Source of the DNA: Clostridia bacterium | GTDB lineage: Bacteria; Bacillota; Clostridia; Christensenellales; Aristaeellaceae | Assembly: GCA_017521565.1 (NCBI GenBank) | Contig: JAFXCE010000066.1 | Span: 40,990 to 104,989, forward strand | Direction of reading: 5' to 3' | DNA length: 64,000 nucleotides | In this document: positions 1 to 10,600 of the stretch, in pieces | How positions within the stretch are numbered: the stretch's first letter is position 1 | Layout: each line of letters opens with the position of its first letter | Notes under the pieces: model-generated | Told to the model about the DNA's origin: nothing | Databases searched by the model: none | The model's input: the letters and a program-made list of their open reading frames with translations, nothing else | Position numbers and translations under genes: made by a program

Positions 1-298
1 AGCTCGGACTGCGGGACTGCAGGATGGCCAGATCAATTTTCTCCCGCATGGCAATCTCCAGCGCCATTTTCGCGCCCAGCCGGTATTGCGTATCCACATT
101 CACGCCCTCCCTGTTGATCACCGTCCCGCGCACGATCTCCGCAGGAGAGCGCGGCGTCGGCAGTCCGCCCATCACCTCCGGGCAGATGGGAATCACCTCA
201 TGTCCCTCAATGAATGCAAGCACCCTTTCATGCCGGTTATTCCCGCCGCTGTATTTGCAGTTTTCGCCCAGCAGACAGGCGCTGACCATGATCTTCAT
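1..298 (-). CDS. DUF523 family protein, 3' part beyond window edge
   Basis: The minus strand is open from an ATG at 298 to the window edge, giving about 99 residues of a longer protein. The N-terminus (MKIMVSACLLGENCKYSGGN) and the downstream segment VIPICPEVMGGLPTPRSPAE carry the conserved cysteines and the CPE-GGLPTPR block typical of DUF523 proteins. The function of this family is not established. It is the last visible gene of a minus-strand run behind mutY, a GNAT protein and a split-barrel protein, 21 bases after the latter. The C-terminus is not in the window. Confidence 0.8.
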   Translation of the reverse strand, partial: MKIMVSACLLGENCKYSGGNNRHERVLAFIEGHEVIPICPEVMGGLPTPRSPAEIVRGTVINREGVNVDTQYRLGAKMALEIAMREKIDLAILQSRSPS

Positions 299-319
299 CG
301 CATATTCTCTCCCGCGCGT

Positions 320-796
320 TTACGCCTCGTTGACCAGCTTGCCGCAGATATGCTCCGGAACGAGTTTCATCAGCAGCGTACGGTGTGCAGAGCCTTCGAT
401 CTCCTTGCGGATATGCTCCTCATCCTGAATAAACTTGAGGCTCAGCCTGCGCGTAATGTCCACAATCATGTCCATATCTTCGATGAGCTCCATGCGCCCG
501 AAGATAATGATACTTTTCACATTCAGGGCCCATTCTCCCTCGTTGCGATAGCCGTAATCGTAGACACAAAAAGAAACCTTGTCATTCTTTTGAAGCGCTT
601 CAAGACGGTGCCCAATCTTTCCGCAATGAAAATAGACGCAGCCATCCTCTTCGTTATAGTAATGGTTCATCGGCATGCCGTAAGGATAGCCATCGTCGCC
701 CTGCACGCTGAGCACGCCGCGCGTCTCGTTTTTTAGCACATGGACGCAATCCTCCATGGAAAGCTGCTTATTCTTTCTGACCAGTTCTCTGAACAT
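320..796 (-). CDS. Pyridoxamine 5'-phosphate oxidase-like FMN-binding split-barrel protein
   Basis: A 158-residue protein of the flavin split-barrel type related to nitroimidazole-resistance (NimA-like) proteins. Visible signatures are GYPYGMPMNHYYN near residue 36, the YFHCGKIGHRLEAL strand-helix segment near 55, and a C-terminal part that resembles the family's usual 150-160 residues. Members bind FMN or haem and reduce small molecules in the cytoplasm; the substrate here is unknown. GGAGG lies eight bases before the ATG. It sits 17 bases behind the acetyltransferase gene and is probably cotranscribed with it. Confidence 0.85.
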   Translation of the reverse strand: MFRELVRKNKQLSMEDCVHVLKNETRGVLSVQGDDGYPYGMPMNHYYNEEDGCVYFHCGKIGHRLEALQKNDKVSFCVYDYGYRNEGEWALNVKSIIIFGRMELIEDMDMIVDITRRLSLKFIQDEEHIRKEIEGSAHRTLLMKLVPEHICGKLVNEA

Positions 797-813
797 CTTT
801 TGTTCCTCCGATA

Positions 814-1323
814 TTATCTGAGCATTCTTTGCGCAAGAATGATCGTCCCCTCTGGCCGAACAATCTCGCGAACGGATAGAAAGCCGTTTTTCTTCCAGAA
901 ATGTGTCGACTGCGGATTATCCTTGTCGATCCCCAGCTGCACGCGCGCACAGCCCATGCGCTTTAAATAGGCACACAGCTCCGTGATCATCGCAGAGCCC
1001 CGCCCTTCGCCCTGAATCTCTTTATCCAGCATGAAAAAGCCTATAAAAGCTGTGGTATCATCCGGATAGCCGTCGATGAGATCCATCACTGCGCACAGCT
1101 GTTCATCGCAAAAGAACCCGGTATAGTATTTATCTTCCAGTCCTTTTCCGGGCGGTGTGATATACAGGTCGCTGCGAATCGTTTCTTCCGAAAACGGCTG
1201 TCCGCAATATGAATAGAACTGCGTATTTCCTCTGCACAGCGCAGAAATCATCGGAATATCCGTTTCATCCAACAGCCGGACGCTGTATACATCCGAGAAT
1301 TTATCACTCTGCAAACGCCGCAT
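814..1323 (-). CDS. GNAT family N-acetyltransferase
   Basis: A 169-residue single-domain GNAT protein. The acetyl-CoA-binding motif A is visible as QGEGRGSAMITELC around residues 116-129, and the C-terminal ARVQLGIDKDNPQSTHFWKK segment fits motif B with the usual N-x-x-S-x-x-F pattern. The acceptor substrate cannot be predicted. Its start overlaps the last 20 bases of mutY in another frame, so translation is probably coupled to mutY. It is read in the same minus-strand operon. Confidence 0.85.
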   Translation of the reverse strand: MRRLQSDKFSDVYSVRLLDETDIPMISALCRGNTQFYSYCGQPFSEETIRSDLYITPPGKGLEDKYYTGFFCDEQLCAVMDLIDGYPDDTTAFIGFFMLDKEIQGEGRGSAMITELCAYLKRMGCARVQLGIDKDNPQSTHFWKKNGFLSVREIVRPEGTIILAQRMLR

Positions 1324-2392
1324 GGTGCTCTATTCCCTCATTCTTCATATTTTTCAGCCGCTCCATTGCCCATTGTCTTGCCGCCTTAACCGCAGTCGGC
1401 AACGGCAGGCTTTCCAGTTCATCACGCGTGACCCATTGCCCGTTTTTCACCTCTGCCATTTCATCTGCAATCAGCACATGCACGTCCATCTCCCAGATGA
1501 GGTGCGTAAATATATGCCTTGCATGGCCGGCATACTCATCATACGCCGTGCGAATGCCCAGCGCTTCAAGCGATGCGCAGAGCTTCGCCGGATCATGCTC
1601 CTCCAGCACATCCGGAAAGACAAACAGGCCGCCAAGCAGCTTTTCCTGCCGCTTGGTGATCAGCACGCGATCCTTATAAAACACCAGCAGCACGGCGCGG
1701 TTTTCCACGCGCTGGGCCTTTTTCTTGGCTTTGCGCGGCAGCTCGGGGGCGACGCCCTGCATAAAACCTGCGCAGCTCTCTCTCACCGGGCAGAGCAGAC
1801 ACTTCGGGTTTTTCGGCGTGCACATCGTCGCGCCCATCTCCATCATTGCGTTGGCAAACGCCCCGGGACGGTCATGCGGCACAAGCGCCTGCGTACGCTC
1901 TGTGATCATCCTCCGCACAGCAGGCGTTCCGACGGTATCCCCGATGGCAAAATAGCGGCAGATCACCCGCTCTACATTGCCATCCACCGCCGCTGCCGGG
2001 ATACCAAAGGCAATCGACGCAACCGCGCCCGCCGTATAATCCCCGATCCCCGGCAGGCTGCGCAGCGCGTGAACATCTGCCGGAAGCGCCCCGCCATAGT
2101 CGCGCACAATATTCCTTGCCGCCTTTTGCAGCGAACGCGCCCGGGAATAATACCCCAGCCCTTCCCTGCTCTTGAGCACATCCTCCTCAGGCGCCTGCGC
2201 CAGCGCCTGCACCGTAGGATACCTTTCAAGAAATCGTTCATAATAGGAAACAACAGTCTCTGCTCTCGTCTGCTGGAGCATGATTTCGGAAACCCAGATA
2301 CGGTATGCATCCTTTGTATGCCGCCACGGCAGATCACGGTGCCCTGCATCATACCAGGCAAGCACAGCCTGCGTGAAAATCTGATCGTTCAT
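1304..2392 (-). CDS. mutY: A/G-specific adenine glycosylase
   Basis: This 362-residue protein removes adenine mispaired with 8-oxoguanine. It shows the catalytic-Glu segment SEIMLQQT, the helix-hairpin-helix LPGIGDYTAGAV, the HhH-GPD aspartate in VDGNVERVICR, and a four-cysteine [4Fe-4S] loop with C-x6-C-x2-C-x5-C spacing (CTPKNPKC then LLCPVRESC). A NUDIX-like 8-oxoG recognition domain fills the C-terminal third. The frame is open upstream to 2440, but GGAGG five bases before the ATG at 2392, and a promoter ending at 2411, decide the start. It overlaps the downstream acetyltransferase gene by 20 bases. Confidence 0.95.
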   Translation of the reverse strand: MNDQIFTQAVLAWYDAGHRDLPWRHTKDAYRIWVSEIMLQQTRAETVVSYYERFLERYPTVQALAQAPEEDVLKSREGLGYYSRARSLQKAARNIVRDYGGALPADVHALRSLPGIGDYTAGAVASIAFGIPAAAVDGNVERVICRYFAIGDTVGTPAVRRMITERTQALVPHDRPGAFANAMMEMGATMCTPKNPKCLLCPVRESCAGFMQGVAPELPRKAKKKAQRVENRAVLLVFYKDRVLITKRQEKLLGGLFVFPDVLEEHDPAKLCASLEALGIRTAYDEYAGHARHIFTHLIWEMDVHVLIADEMAEVKNGQWVTRDELESLPLPTAVKAARQWAMERLKNMKNEGIEHHAAFAE

Positions 2393-2410
2393 ATTCGCCT
2401 CCATGCGTAA

Positions 2411-2440
2411 ATTGTACCATGAAAACAGGCGTCTAATCAA
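2411..2440 (-). promoter_or_regulatory. Predicted promoter of mutY operon
   Basis: On the minus strand TTGATT (2440-2435) and TACAAT (2416-2411) are 18 bases apart. Transcription would start within about 10 bases of 2404, so the leader is very short. This argues against any mutY start upstream of 2404. Confidence 0.55.
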
Positions 2441-2616
2441 TCACTGCTTTTCTACCGTCCTATGGATGCGGACACAGAAACCGACATTTGCGCCTTTTTA
2501 TCTGTCAATTCGCGAGAAAACGGGAGAAAACATGCGTCCGCGATCGTATCTGCGTATTATTTTCCCAAAATCAGGATAATCTAAATCTGCGCATAAAATT
2601 TGGATATTTTTCCATC

Positions 2617-2645
2617 TTGCCTGAAATCTCCAAGTCGCGTATATT
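2617..2645 (+). promoter_or_regulatory. Predicted sigma-A promoter of groESL
   Basis: TTGCCT at 2617-2622 and TATATT at 2640-2645 with a 17-base spacer, immediately upstream of the CIRCE operator. The rest of the gap between mutY and groES (2441-2616) is AT-rich and shows nothing else recognisable. Confidence 0.75.
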
Positions 2646-2655
2646 ATATCTTGCT

Positions 2656-2682
2656 TTAGCACTCAATGTGAAAGAGTGCTAA
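2656..2682 (+). promoter_or_regulatory. CIRCE operator (HrcA binding site)
   Basis: A perfect 9-9-9 inverted repeat: TTAGCACTC, nine bases, GAGTGCTAA. This is the textbook CIRCE element bound by the heat-shock repressor HrcA. It begins about 10 bases after the -10 box, so it overlaps the transcription start and the leader of groES. No hrcA gene is in the window. Confidence 0.97.
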
Positions 2683-2727
2683 CAAGGTACGTTTACAGCA
2701 TATATAACCTGAAGGAGGTCAAATAAG

Positions 2728-3012
2728 ATGAGCCTGAAACCCCTGTTCGACCGCGTCGTTATCAAGGACGCTGAGATGGAAGAAACCACCAAGGGCGGCC
2801 TGATCCTCGCTTCCACCGCGAAGGAAAAGCCGCAGTACGCGCACGTCGTGGCCGTTGGCCCGGGCGGCGTTGTGGATGGCAAGGAAATCGTGATGCAGGT
2901 GGAAGTCGGCCAGAAGGTCGTCTATTCCAAGTATGCCGGCACTGAGATCAAGATCGACGGCGAAGAGCTGAAGATCGTCCGCCAGAGCGATATTCTGGCG
3001 ATCGTGGAGTAA
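2728..3012 (+). CDS. groES: Co-chaperonin GroES
   Basis: A 94-residue co-chaperonin that caps GroEL. The N-terminal LKPLFDRVVI strand, the mobile-loop region ETTKGGLILASTAKEKPQ and the closing GEELKIVRQSDILAIVE all match the family, as does the length. AAGGAGG precedes the ATG by nine bases. It is the first gene of the CIRCE-controlled operon and is followed by groEL after 118 bases that contain a short GGGGACA-TTGTCCCC hairpin. Confidence 0.97.
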   Translation: MSLKPLFDRVVIKDAEMEETTKGGLILASTAKEKPQYAHVVAVGPGGVVDGKEIVMQVEVGQKVVYSKYAGTEIKIDGEELKIVRQSDILAIVE

Positions 3013-3115
3013 GGGCTGCCGCCCTTAAACCCGCTCGGGGACATTGTCCCCGAACCCCTTCTTCGCTTCACGGCGTTCTATGATGCCGGACAAGCGAAGT
3101 GCGAATGTTTGATAA

Positions 3116-4759
<1,644 letters not shown>

Positions 4760-4773
4760 TCCCCAGAATCATC

Positions 4774-4804
4774 AAAGAGCTTTCCGGCATGGAAAGCTCT
4801 TTTT
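4774..4804 (+). terminator. Terminator of groESL
   Basis: AGAGCTTTCC, a five-base loop, GGAAAGCTCT and a T run: a perfect 10-bp stem beginning 17 bases after the groEL stop. Confidence 0.9.
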
Positions 4805-4881
4805 GCTTTGTAGGAAATTGCACAAAAATGCGTACTGCGGGCAAAGAAGAACTTCATTTTGTAAAGTAGTTCGGAAGTGGG

Positions 4882-4904
4882 AGCGGCCACTGGCCGCTTT
4901 TTTG
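4882..4904 (+). terminator. Second terminator-like hairpin downstream of groEL
   Basis: AGCGGCC, a three-base loop, GGCCGCT and six T. It lies 80 bases beyond the first groEL terminator with no gene between, so it may be a back-up terminator. The rest of 4805-5119 holds only the promoter of the next gene. Confidence 0.6.
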
Positions 4905-4997
4905 CTTGATTCTTTGTTTTCACGCTTCTCACGCTTCGCAGAATGTGACACAGGATTGACCAAATGTGAGAATTATGTGGGAATATATCCCCCTGTC

Positions 4998-5026
4998 TTG
5001 CGCCCATATGAGAATCGCGATACAAT
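4998..5026 (+). promoter_or_regulatory. Predicted promoter of the caspase-like gene
   Basis: TTGCGC (4998-5003) and TACAAT (5021-5026) separated by 17 bases. The predicted start near 5033 leaves a leader of about 85 bases before the gene at 5120. Confidence 0.6.
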
Positions 5027-5119
5027 GACTCTATATTCGCCCGCGAACGCATACAGTGGAAATGCTTTCGCGCGGCACAAAGGGCAATCAACGCAGCGGT
5101 TTCAGAAAGGAGGCGGCCC

Positions 5120-6574
5120 ATGCGCAGCGGCATCCGGATACTCTTAGCATTCGCGCTGGTATGGGCGCTGTCCTTTGCGCCTGCTCTGGCGCAGGGGCGC
5201 ACACGCGCGCTGCTGGTCGCCTGTTCAGAGTTTGTCTCGCAGGTCGATCTGGGCAGCGCCACCTCCGGCAATCTGCATATCATCGGTTCCGCGCTGATCA
5301 GCGCGGAGGTTTCCCCCGGCGATTTGTCCATCGAGGACGGCACCATCGGCACAGTAGCGGCCCTGCGCGATGCCGTCGAAAACGCCTTCCTTGAGAGCAG
5401 CGAAGATGATCTGTCGATCCTTTACCTGTGTACGCACGGCATCCTTTCCTCTGCCGATGACGGCGAGGTATATCTGCTCCTGGGTGACGGCGAAACGGAA
5501 ACGCCCATGAGCGCCGAGCAGCTCTACGCGCTGATTCGCGAGGTTCAGGGGCAGAAGCTGCTGATCATCGACGCGTGTCACGCCGGCGCGCTGATCGGAC
5601 GCAGCATCCCCGAAGAGCCGCCCTTCCTTTCGCCGTTTCTCTCCGATTCAAGCGTGCATGTGCTCACTTCCTCCAGAGGCGACGAATCCAGCTGGTATTA
5701 CGACAGCGACCATCTTGCCAGCGGCGCGGTATCCTATTTCGCATCCGCCATCGCCAGCGGTCTCGGGCTATACGGCATTCCTGAAGCCGACCTGAGCGGA
5801 GACGGCTGCGTTACGCTCGCCGAGCTGCATCATTATCTCAATACCGCAGTGCCCTCCTCCACAAGCCAGCTGCTTTCCGGCTCCGCAGAGACACTTCTTC
5901 TGCCCGTTGCCCGCAGCAGCATGCTTTCCCGTCCGCTGTCCGGCTTCTCTTACGGCTCCTCGCTGCTGACCGCCGGCAGTCCCACCCTCGATTTTTCGTT
6001 CACGGTCACAAAAGACACTGCCGTGCAGTACCGGCTGGTCGAATACGCGGATGGACGCTGGGACTGGGAAAACGCCCAAACCTTTATGGATGAAAGCGAA
6101 AACAGCGCTGCACTGCTCCCTGCTGGACGCAGGCATCGTTCTCTGACGCTCGATCTTCTGCCGGAAGAGAGCGGCTATCTGATGCTGCAGGTATTCTCCG
6201 TCTCGGATGACTCTCTGATTCTCTGCTCGGAGCGCCTGATCGCCGTACAGCCCCTTGTCAGCACCGGCGTCCTTCATGTTGAATGCCGCGACACGCTGAA
6301 TCATTCCGACCGGCAGGAGCTGACCATTTCCGTCAGCGCCGGCGTCCCCATCGAGGCAACGGTATCCATCCTTGACAGCGAAGGACGTCTCATCCGCCGC
6401 CTTGCCGCCAGCCAGATGACCCATCCCTCGCCCGAAAGCACGCTGCTTCTGTATTGGGACGGCCGCAGCGAATCGGGCGAATCCGTTCTCCCCGGGCAGT
6501 ATACCATCGCGGCGGAAGCACGCATCGGCGGCACGCGGCAAAAAGTCACGCAGACCATCGCCGTCGGCCCCTGA
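5120..6574 (+). CDS. Secreted caspase-like (peptidase C14 fold) protein with C-terminal Ig-like domain
   Basis: A 484-residue protein with a clear signal peptide (residues 1-25, ending PALAQG). Residues 28-255 have the caspase/metacaspase layout: the strand ALLVACSEF, the catalytic histidine in YLCTHG (His106) and the catalytic cysteine in IIDACHAG (Cys153), followed by SSRGDESSWY. The second half is beta-rich, and its end (LLLYWDGRSESGESVLPGQY) resembles the FlgD-type Ig domain found at C-termini of surface proteins. Caspase-fold peptidases usually cut after Arg or Lys or act within signalling cascades; here export suggests an envelope or extracellular substrate. AAAGGAGG precedes the ATG. 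The neighbour on the opposite strand is a patatin-like protein whose stop abuts this stop. Confidence 0.8.
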   Translation: MRSGIRILLAFALVWALSFAPALAQGRTRALLVACSEFVSQVDLGSATSGNLHIIGSALISAEVSPGDLSIEDGTIGTVAALRDAVENAFLESSEDDLSILYLCTHGILSSADDGEVYLLLGDGETETPMSAEQLYALIREVQGQKLLIIDACHAGALIGRSIPEEPPFLSPFLSDSSVHVLTSSRGDESSWYYDSDHLASGAVSYFASAIASGLGLYGIPEADLSGDGCVTLAELHHYLNTAVPSSTSQLLSGSAETLLLPVARSSMLSRPLSGFSYGSSLLTAGSPTLDFSFTVTKDTAVQYRLVEYADGRWDWENAQTFMDESENSAALLPAGRRHRSLTLDLLPEESGYLMLQVFSVSDDSLILCSERLIAVQPLVSTGVLHVECRDTLNHSDRQELTISVSAGVPIEATVSILDSEGRLIRRLAASQMTHPSPESTLLLYWDGRSESGESVLPGQYTIAAEARIGGTRQKVTQTIAVGP

Positions 6575-7429
6575 TTATGCCCTTTCCCGGCGGAAGGGCA
6601 GCACGCGGCAGTACGCCATTCCCATCCTGCTCAGGCATCCATCCAACTCACGCTCCGCTGCCCGTCTGCCGCATTGCGCACAGGCGGGCAGTTTTTCTGC
6701 CGCCAATGCGGTAATGCCGTCCTCCATCTGCACGCGCAGCACCGCCGCATGCGGCGGCGCTTGAGCGTCTGTTCCCCTGCTCATTCCTGCCGCAGCCAGG
6801 TCGAGTGCATCCGGTTCTGTCCGGGGCGAAAGCTGCGGCGCGATGATCAGCACACGCTGCGCGCCCATGGCCAGAAGCTGACGGCAGGCGAGCGCTTCAT
6901 CCGCCAGCGGAAGAATATCATATCCCATCCACCGCATCGCAGGAAGCAGCGGCGGCGGCGCCAGCGCGGCGCGCGCAGCAAAGCTCAGCGAAACCTGCAT
7001 GCTGAGCATCAGGCCGGATTCCTGCCTGTAGGCACGGGTAGAAAACACAATGGGATACCCCGAGCGCAGCGTCCTGCAGGGAAATACTGCCGCACGCGGG
7101 CACAGGGAAAGCATGCGCTGGCCCGACTGCAGCACAAGCAGACGTTCAATCCGCTTCGCATCAAAAATCGCCCGCTCCCGTCCGCGCGCCAGCATACGAG
7201 CGGACGCGCCATGCGCAAACAGGCCGCGCCCCAAACTGCCCGCCTGCACAAGCGCCGCATGCATGTCTTCCTGCCCCATGCCGGATGCATAGAGCGCAGC
7301 CGGCCATGCGCCGCCCAGCAGGCCGCAAACCGCATGCGGCTCAATCTCCCGCGCAAAAAGCGCATCCAGCACGCCAATTGCCGCAGCGGCGTGCACGCCT
7401 GTTCCCATCATCACGATCCCCAGACGCAT
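6575..7429 (-). CDS. Patatin-like protein lacking the catalytic serine (probable pseudoenzyme)
   Basis: A 284-residue protein with patatin topology. The N-terminal glycine loop is seen as GTGVHAAAAIGVL (residues 9-21), and the nucleophile elbow sits where it should, before WPAALYASGM. In active patatins the elbow is G-x-S-x-G; here it reads GLLGG (36-40), with Leu38 in place of serine. The catalytic DGG/DGA is likewise not found: the equivalent stretch is ILPLADEALACRQLLAMGA. It may therefore bind lipid without hydrolysing it. The frame is open to 7483, but GGGAGG before the ATG at 7429 decides the start. It converges tail to tail with the caspase-like gene, the two stops adjoining at 6574/6575. 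Confidence 0.65.
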   Translation of the reverse strand: MRLGIVMMGTGVHAAAAIGVLDALFAREIEPHAVCGLLGGAWPAALYASGMGQEDMHAALVQAGSLGRGLFAHGASARMLARGRERAIFDAKRIERLLVLQSGQRMLSLCPRAAVFPCRTLRSGYPIVFSTRAYRQESGLMLSMQVSLSFAARAALAPPPLLPAMRWMGYDILPLADEALACRQLLAMGAQRVLIIAPQLSPRTEPDALDLAAAGMSRGTDAQAPPHAAVLRVQMEDGITALAAEKLPACAQCGRRAAERELDGCLSRMGMAYCRVLPFRRERA

Positions 7430-7603
7430 CCCGTATCCCTCCCGCGCTTTATGCTCCATGATGCAGCGGCTTAGTATATGCATCCGTCCGGGATTCTATG
7501 ACGCTGTCTCCACCATTTTTCCATTTTCCTGCCCGCAGCACGAAAAATCATATGCAAACGCTCCTAGAAAGTTTTTCTTTCTCTTTTCCTGCGTACGTTT
7601 TTA

Positions 7604-7612
7604 TGTTATAAT
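7604..7612 (+). promoter_or_regulatory. Extended -10 promoter of the CotH-DUF4956-VTC operon
   Basis: TGTTATAAT, an extended -10 (TGnTATAAT), with only a weak -35 (TTTTCC at 7584-7589). It is 40 bases upstream of the CotH-protein start. Confidence 0.6.
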
Positions 7613-7652
7613 GATGCAGACAATTTTGTCGAATTTTGAAAGGAAGTCATTC

Positions 7653-10600
7653 ATGCGTTCCAAACGGATCAAACACTCCGGCCCGCAAAGGAAACGACGC
7701 CGTGCGCTGCGGCGGGTGAAGCCGCGCAAGGGTACGCTTCCGTTCCTTTTGCTGATGGTCGCTTTGGTGATCGTGCTGATCATATTCGCTCCCGGCCTGA
7801 GCCTGACTCCGGCCGCCAACGTATCCGGCACGACGATTCATGAGGCGGATGTTTCCACCGGAGACAGAAACCTGCAGATTTCGGAGGTTATGTCCTCCAA
7901 CCGCTCGGCTTTCCCGGATGAAAACGGCGCTTTCCCGGACTGGATTGAGCTGACCAATACGGGCGACCACCCCATTGCGCTCAAGGGCTACGGCCTGTCC
8001 GACCGCGCAGACAAGATCACCTTTGTCTTCCCGGACATCACAATTCCCGCCGGCGGGCACATCATCGTATTCGCCTCGGATGAAAACGTGAACATCGCCG
8101 GGCAGGCGCTGCACGCCAAATTCAAGCTCTCCTCCTCCGGCGATTCGCTCTTCCTCTTCGGAAGCGACGGCATCGCCTTCAGTGAAATTGCCATCCCCGC
8201 GATGGACCGCAACATGAGCTACAGCTGGATCGGCGGCGAAAACTACATCATCACCGAGCAGTATTCCCCCGGCTACGCAAACACGCAGGAAGGCTATGCG
8301 CAGTTCCGCGCTTCTACCATCCTTGAGCCCGGCGCGCTGGTCATCAACGAGATCTGCGCGTCCTCCATCACCACGCTCAAGGACGAGGACGGTGAATATC
8401 CCGACTGGATTGAGCTGCGCAACACGTCGGGCAAGGCCATTGACCTGTCCAACTACGCGCTGAGCGACGATCCGGATTCCCTCGTCAAATGGCGCTTCCC
8501 GCAGGGCTCCGTCATCGAGCCGGGCGGCTACTACGTCATCTACGCTTCCGGCAAGGAGCGCGCTGGCGCAAACGGCGGCTGGCCGCATGCCGGCTTCAAG
8601 CTCCGCAGCGACGGCGAGACTGTCATTCTCTCCGATATTCAGGGCCGCATGCTCGATCTGGTCACCTATGATCTGCTGGATGCGGATACCTCCTGGGGAA
8701 GGGACGAAGAAGGCGTCAGCGGTTTCAAGCGCTTCTCTCAGCCGACACCCGGCCTGCCCAACACCCGGGTGGGCGAGATCGCGATGGACGCTGCGCTGTG
8801 TCTGGCGAACGCCTCCGGCCTGTACATCACCGAAGTCATGTCCGGCAACAAGACCGTTACCGGGCCGAACGTACGCAACCCCTACGACTACATTGAGATT
8901 TACAACATGAGCGGACAGGCCGTTAACCTCAAGGGTTACGGCCTGTCCGACAACATCAAAAAACCGCGCAAATGGCAATTCCCCGATATTACACTTGAAA
9001 ACAACAGCTATCTGGTCATCTATTGCGATACGACGCAGACGACAAAAGACGGCGTTTATTATTTTACAAACTACAACCTCGCCAAATCCGGCGAAACCGT
9101 CTGCCTTTCCACCCCCACCGGCGAAATCCTCGACAAGGTGGTCGTTCCGCAGCTTTACGACAACATTTCCTACGGCAGAACGCTCGGCCAGGCAGGCCTG
9201 TTTTACTACTCCGCCCCGACGCCTGCCGCTGCCAACGAGCGTGGCTTCACTGGTTTTGCCGAAAAGCCGGAGTTCAACACCGCAGGCGGCCTGTACGAGC
9301 GGCCGCTAGCCGGTGAAACGGGCGTGACGCTGACTGTCCCGCCGAATTCCATCGTTCGCTATACTACCGACGGCACCTCGCCAACGGAGTCTTCCCCCAT
9401 TTACACCGGGCCGATTGAGATCCGGAAAAACACCGTCGTCCGCGCCCGTGCTTACCGCGAAGGCGTAGAGCCCTCGCAAGTCGTCTCACAGACATACCTC
9501 ATCTCCGTGTATCACACGATGCCCGTCATCTGCCTGACTACAGATCCGGACAACATGTGGAATGAGGAAAGCGGTATGTTTGCCTATGGCCCCAATGTGG
9601 ACATCACCAAACCCACGCCGTGGTTCAAATACGCCACATACGGCCAGAAAAACTGGTTTGGCGGCTGGGTTGAATACTATGGCGAAGACGGTAAGCAGCA
9701 TATTTCTCAGGGCATGACCTTCCGCGTAATGGGCCAGTATTCTCTGGACATGCCGCAGAAGAGCCTGTATATCAAAGCAGACGGCCAGTATGGCAAAGAT
9801 CTCTTTGACTTCCCGTTGTTTGAAGACCGTCCGTATACCTCCTATTCCAGCTTCGTGCTGAGAAACGGCGGACAGGACGGAAAGTTCACCCGTGTGCTTG
9901 ATGGTCTGCAGGCAAAGCTCGTCGATCAGGCCGGTTCCACTGTTGCCAATCAGGCCTGGAAGCCCGTGATCGTCTACATCAACGGCGAATACTGGGGGCA
10001 CTACAACATGCGTGAGCGCGCCGGCGTTAAAATGGCAGCGCAGCATGAGGGCTGGATCAATTCGGACGATATCGACATGCTCGAATCCAGCGGCCTCAGT
10101 TCCACACAGGTCGTTCAGGGATCCAACAGAGACTATGAAAAGCTCTATGAGCGGGTTAAGGAAGGCGATCTGAACAAAGATCCCGCGCTGCTGGCCGAAG
10201 TCGAAGCGAATTTTGATATCGACAATATGTTCGACTATTATATCTTCGAATCGTTCTTTGGCAACACCGACCCGGGCAATATCCGCTACTACCGCAACGT
10301 CAAGAGCGGCGACGGAAAATGGCGCTATCTCTTCTATGACCTTGACTGGGGTCTGTTCAATTCTTCCTATAAATCCAAGGGTAAGGAATATGCGACCGGC
10401 GGCGTCACTTACTATATGAACCCCAACGGCGCAGGCGAACAGAAGATCAAGGCAAACCTGTTCCTGCGCAAGCTGGTTGAAGTTCCGCAGTATCGCGAAA
10501 AATTCCTAAGCCGCTATGCAGAACTGTTTACCTCCGTGCTGACGACGGAGAACATGGTCTCTCTCTTCGAGAAGATGATCCTTGAGATCAAGCCGGAGAT

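Noticed and set aside
2488..2682. A 64-codon frame upstream of groES
   Set aside because: It runs through the groESL promoter and the CIRCE operator and has no ribosome site.
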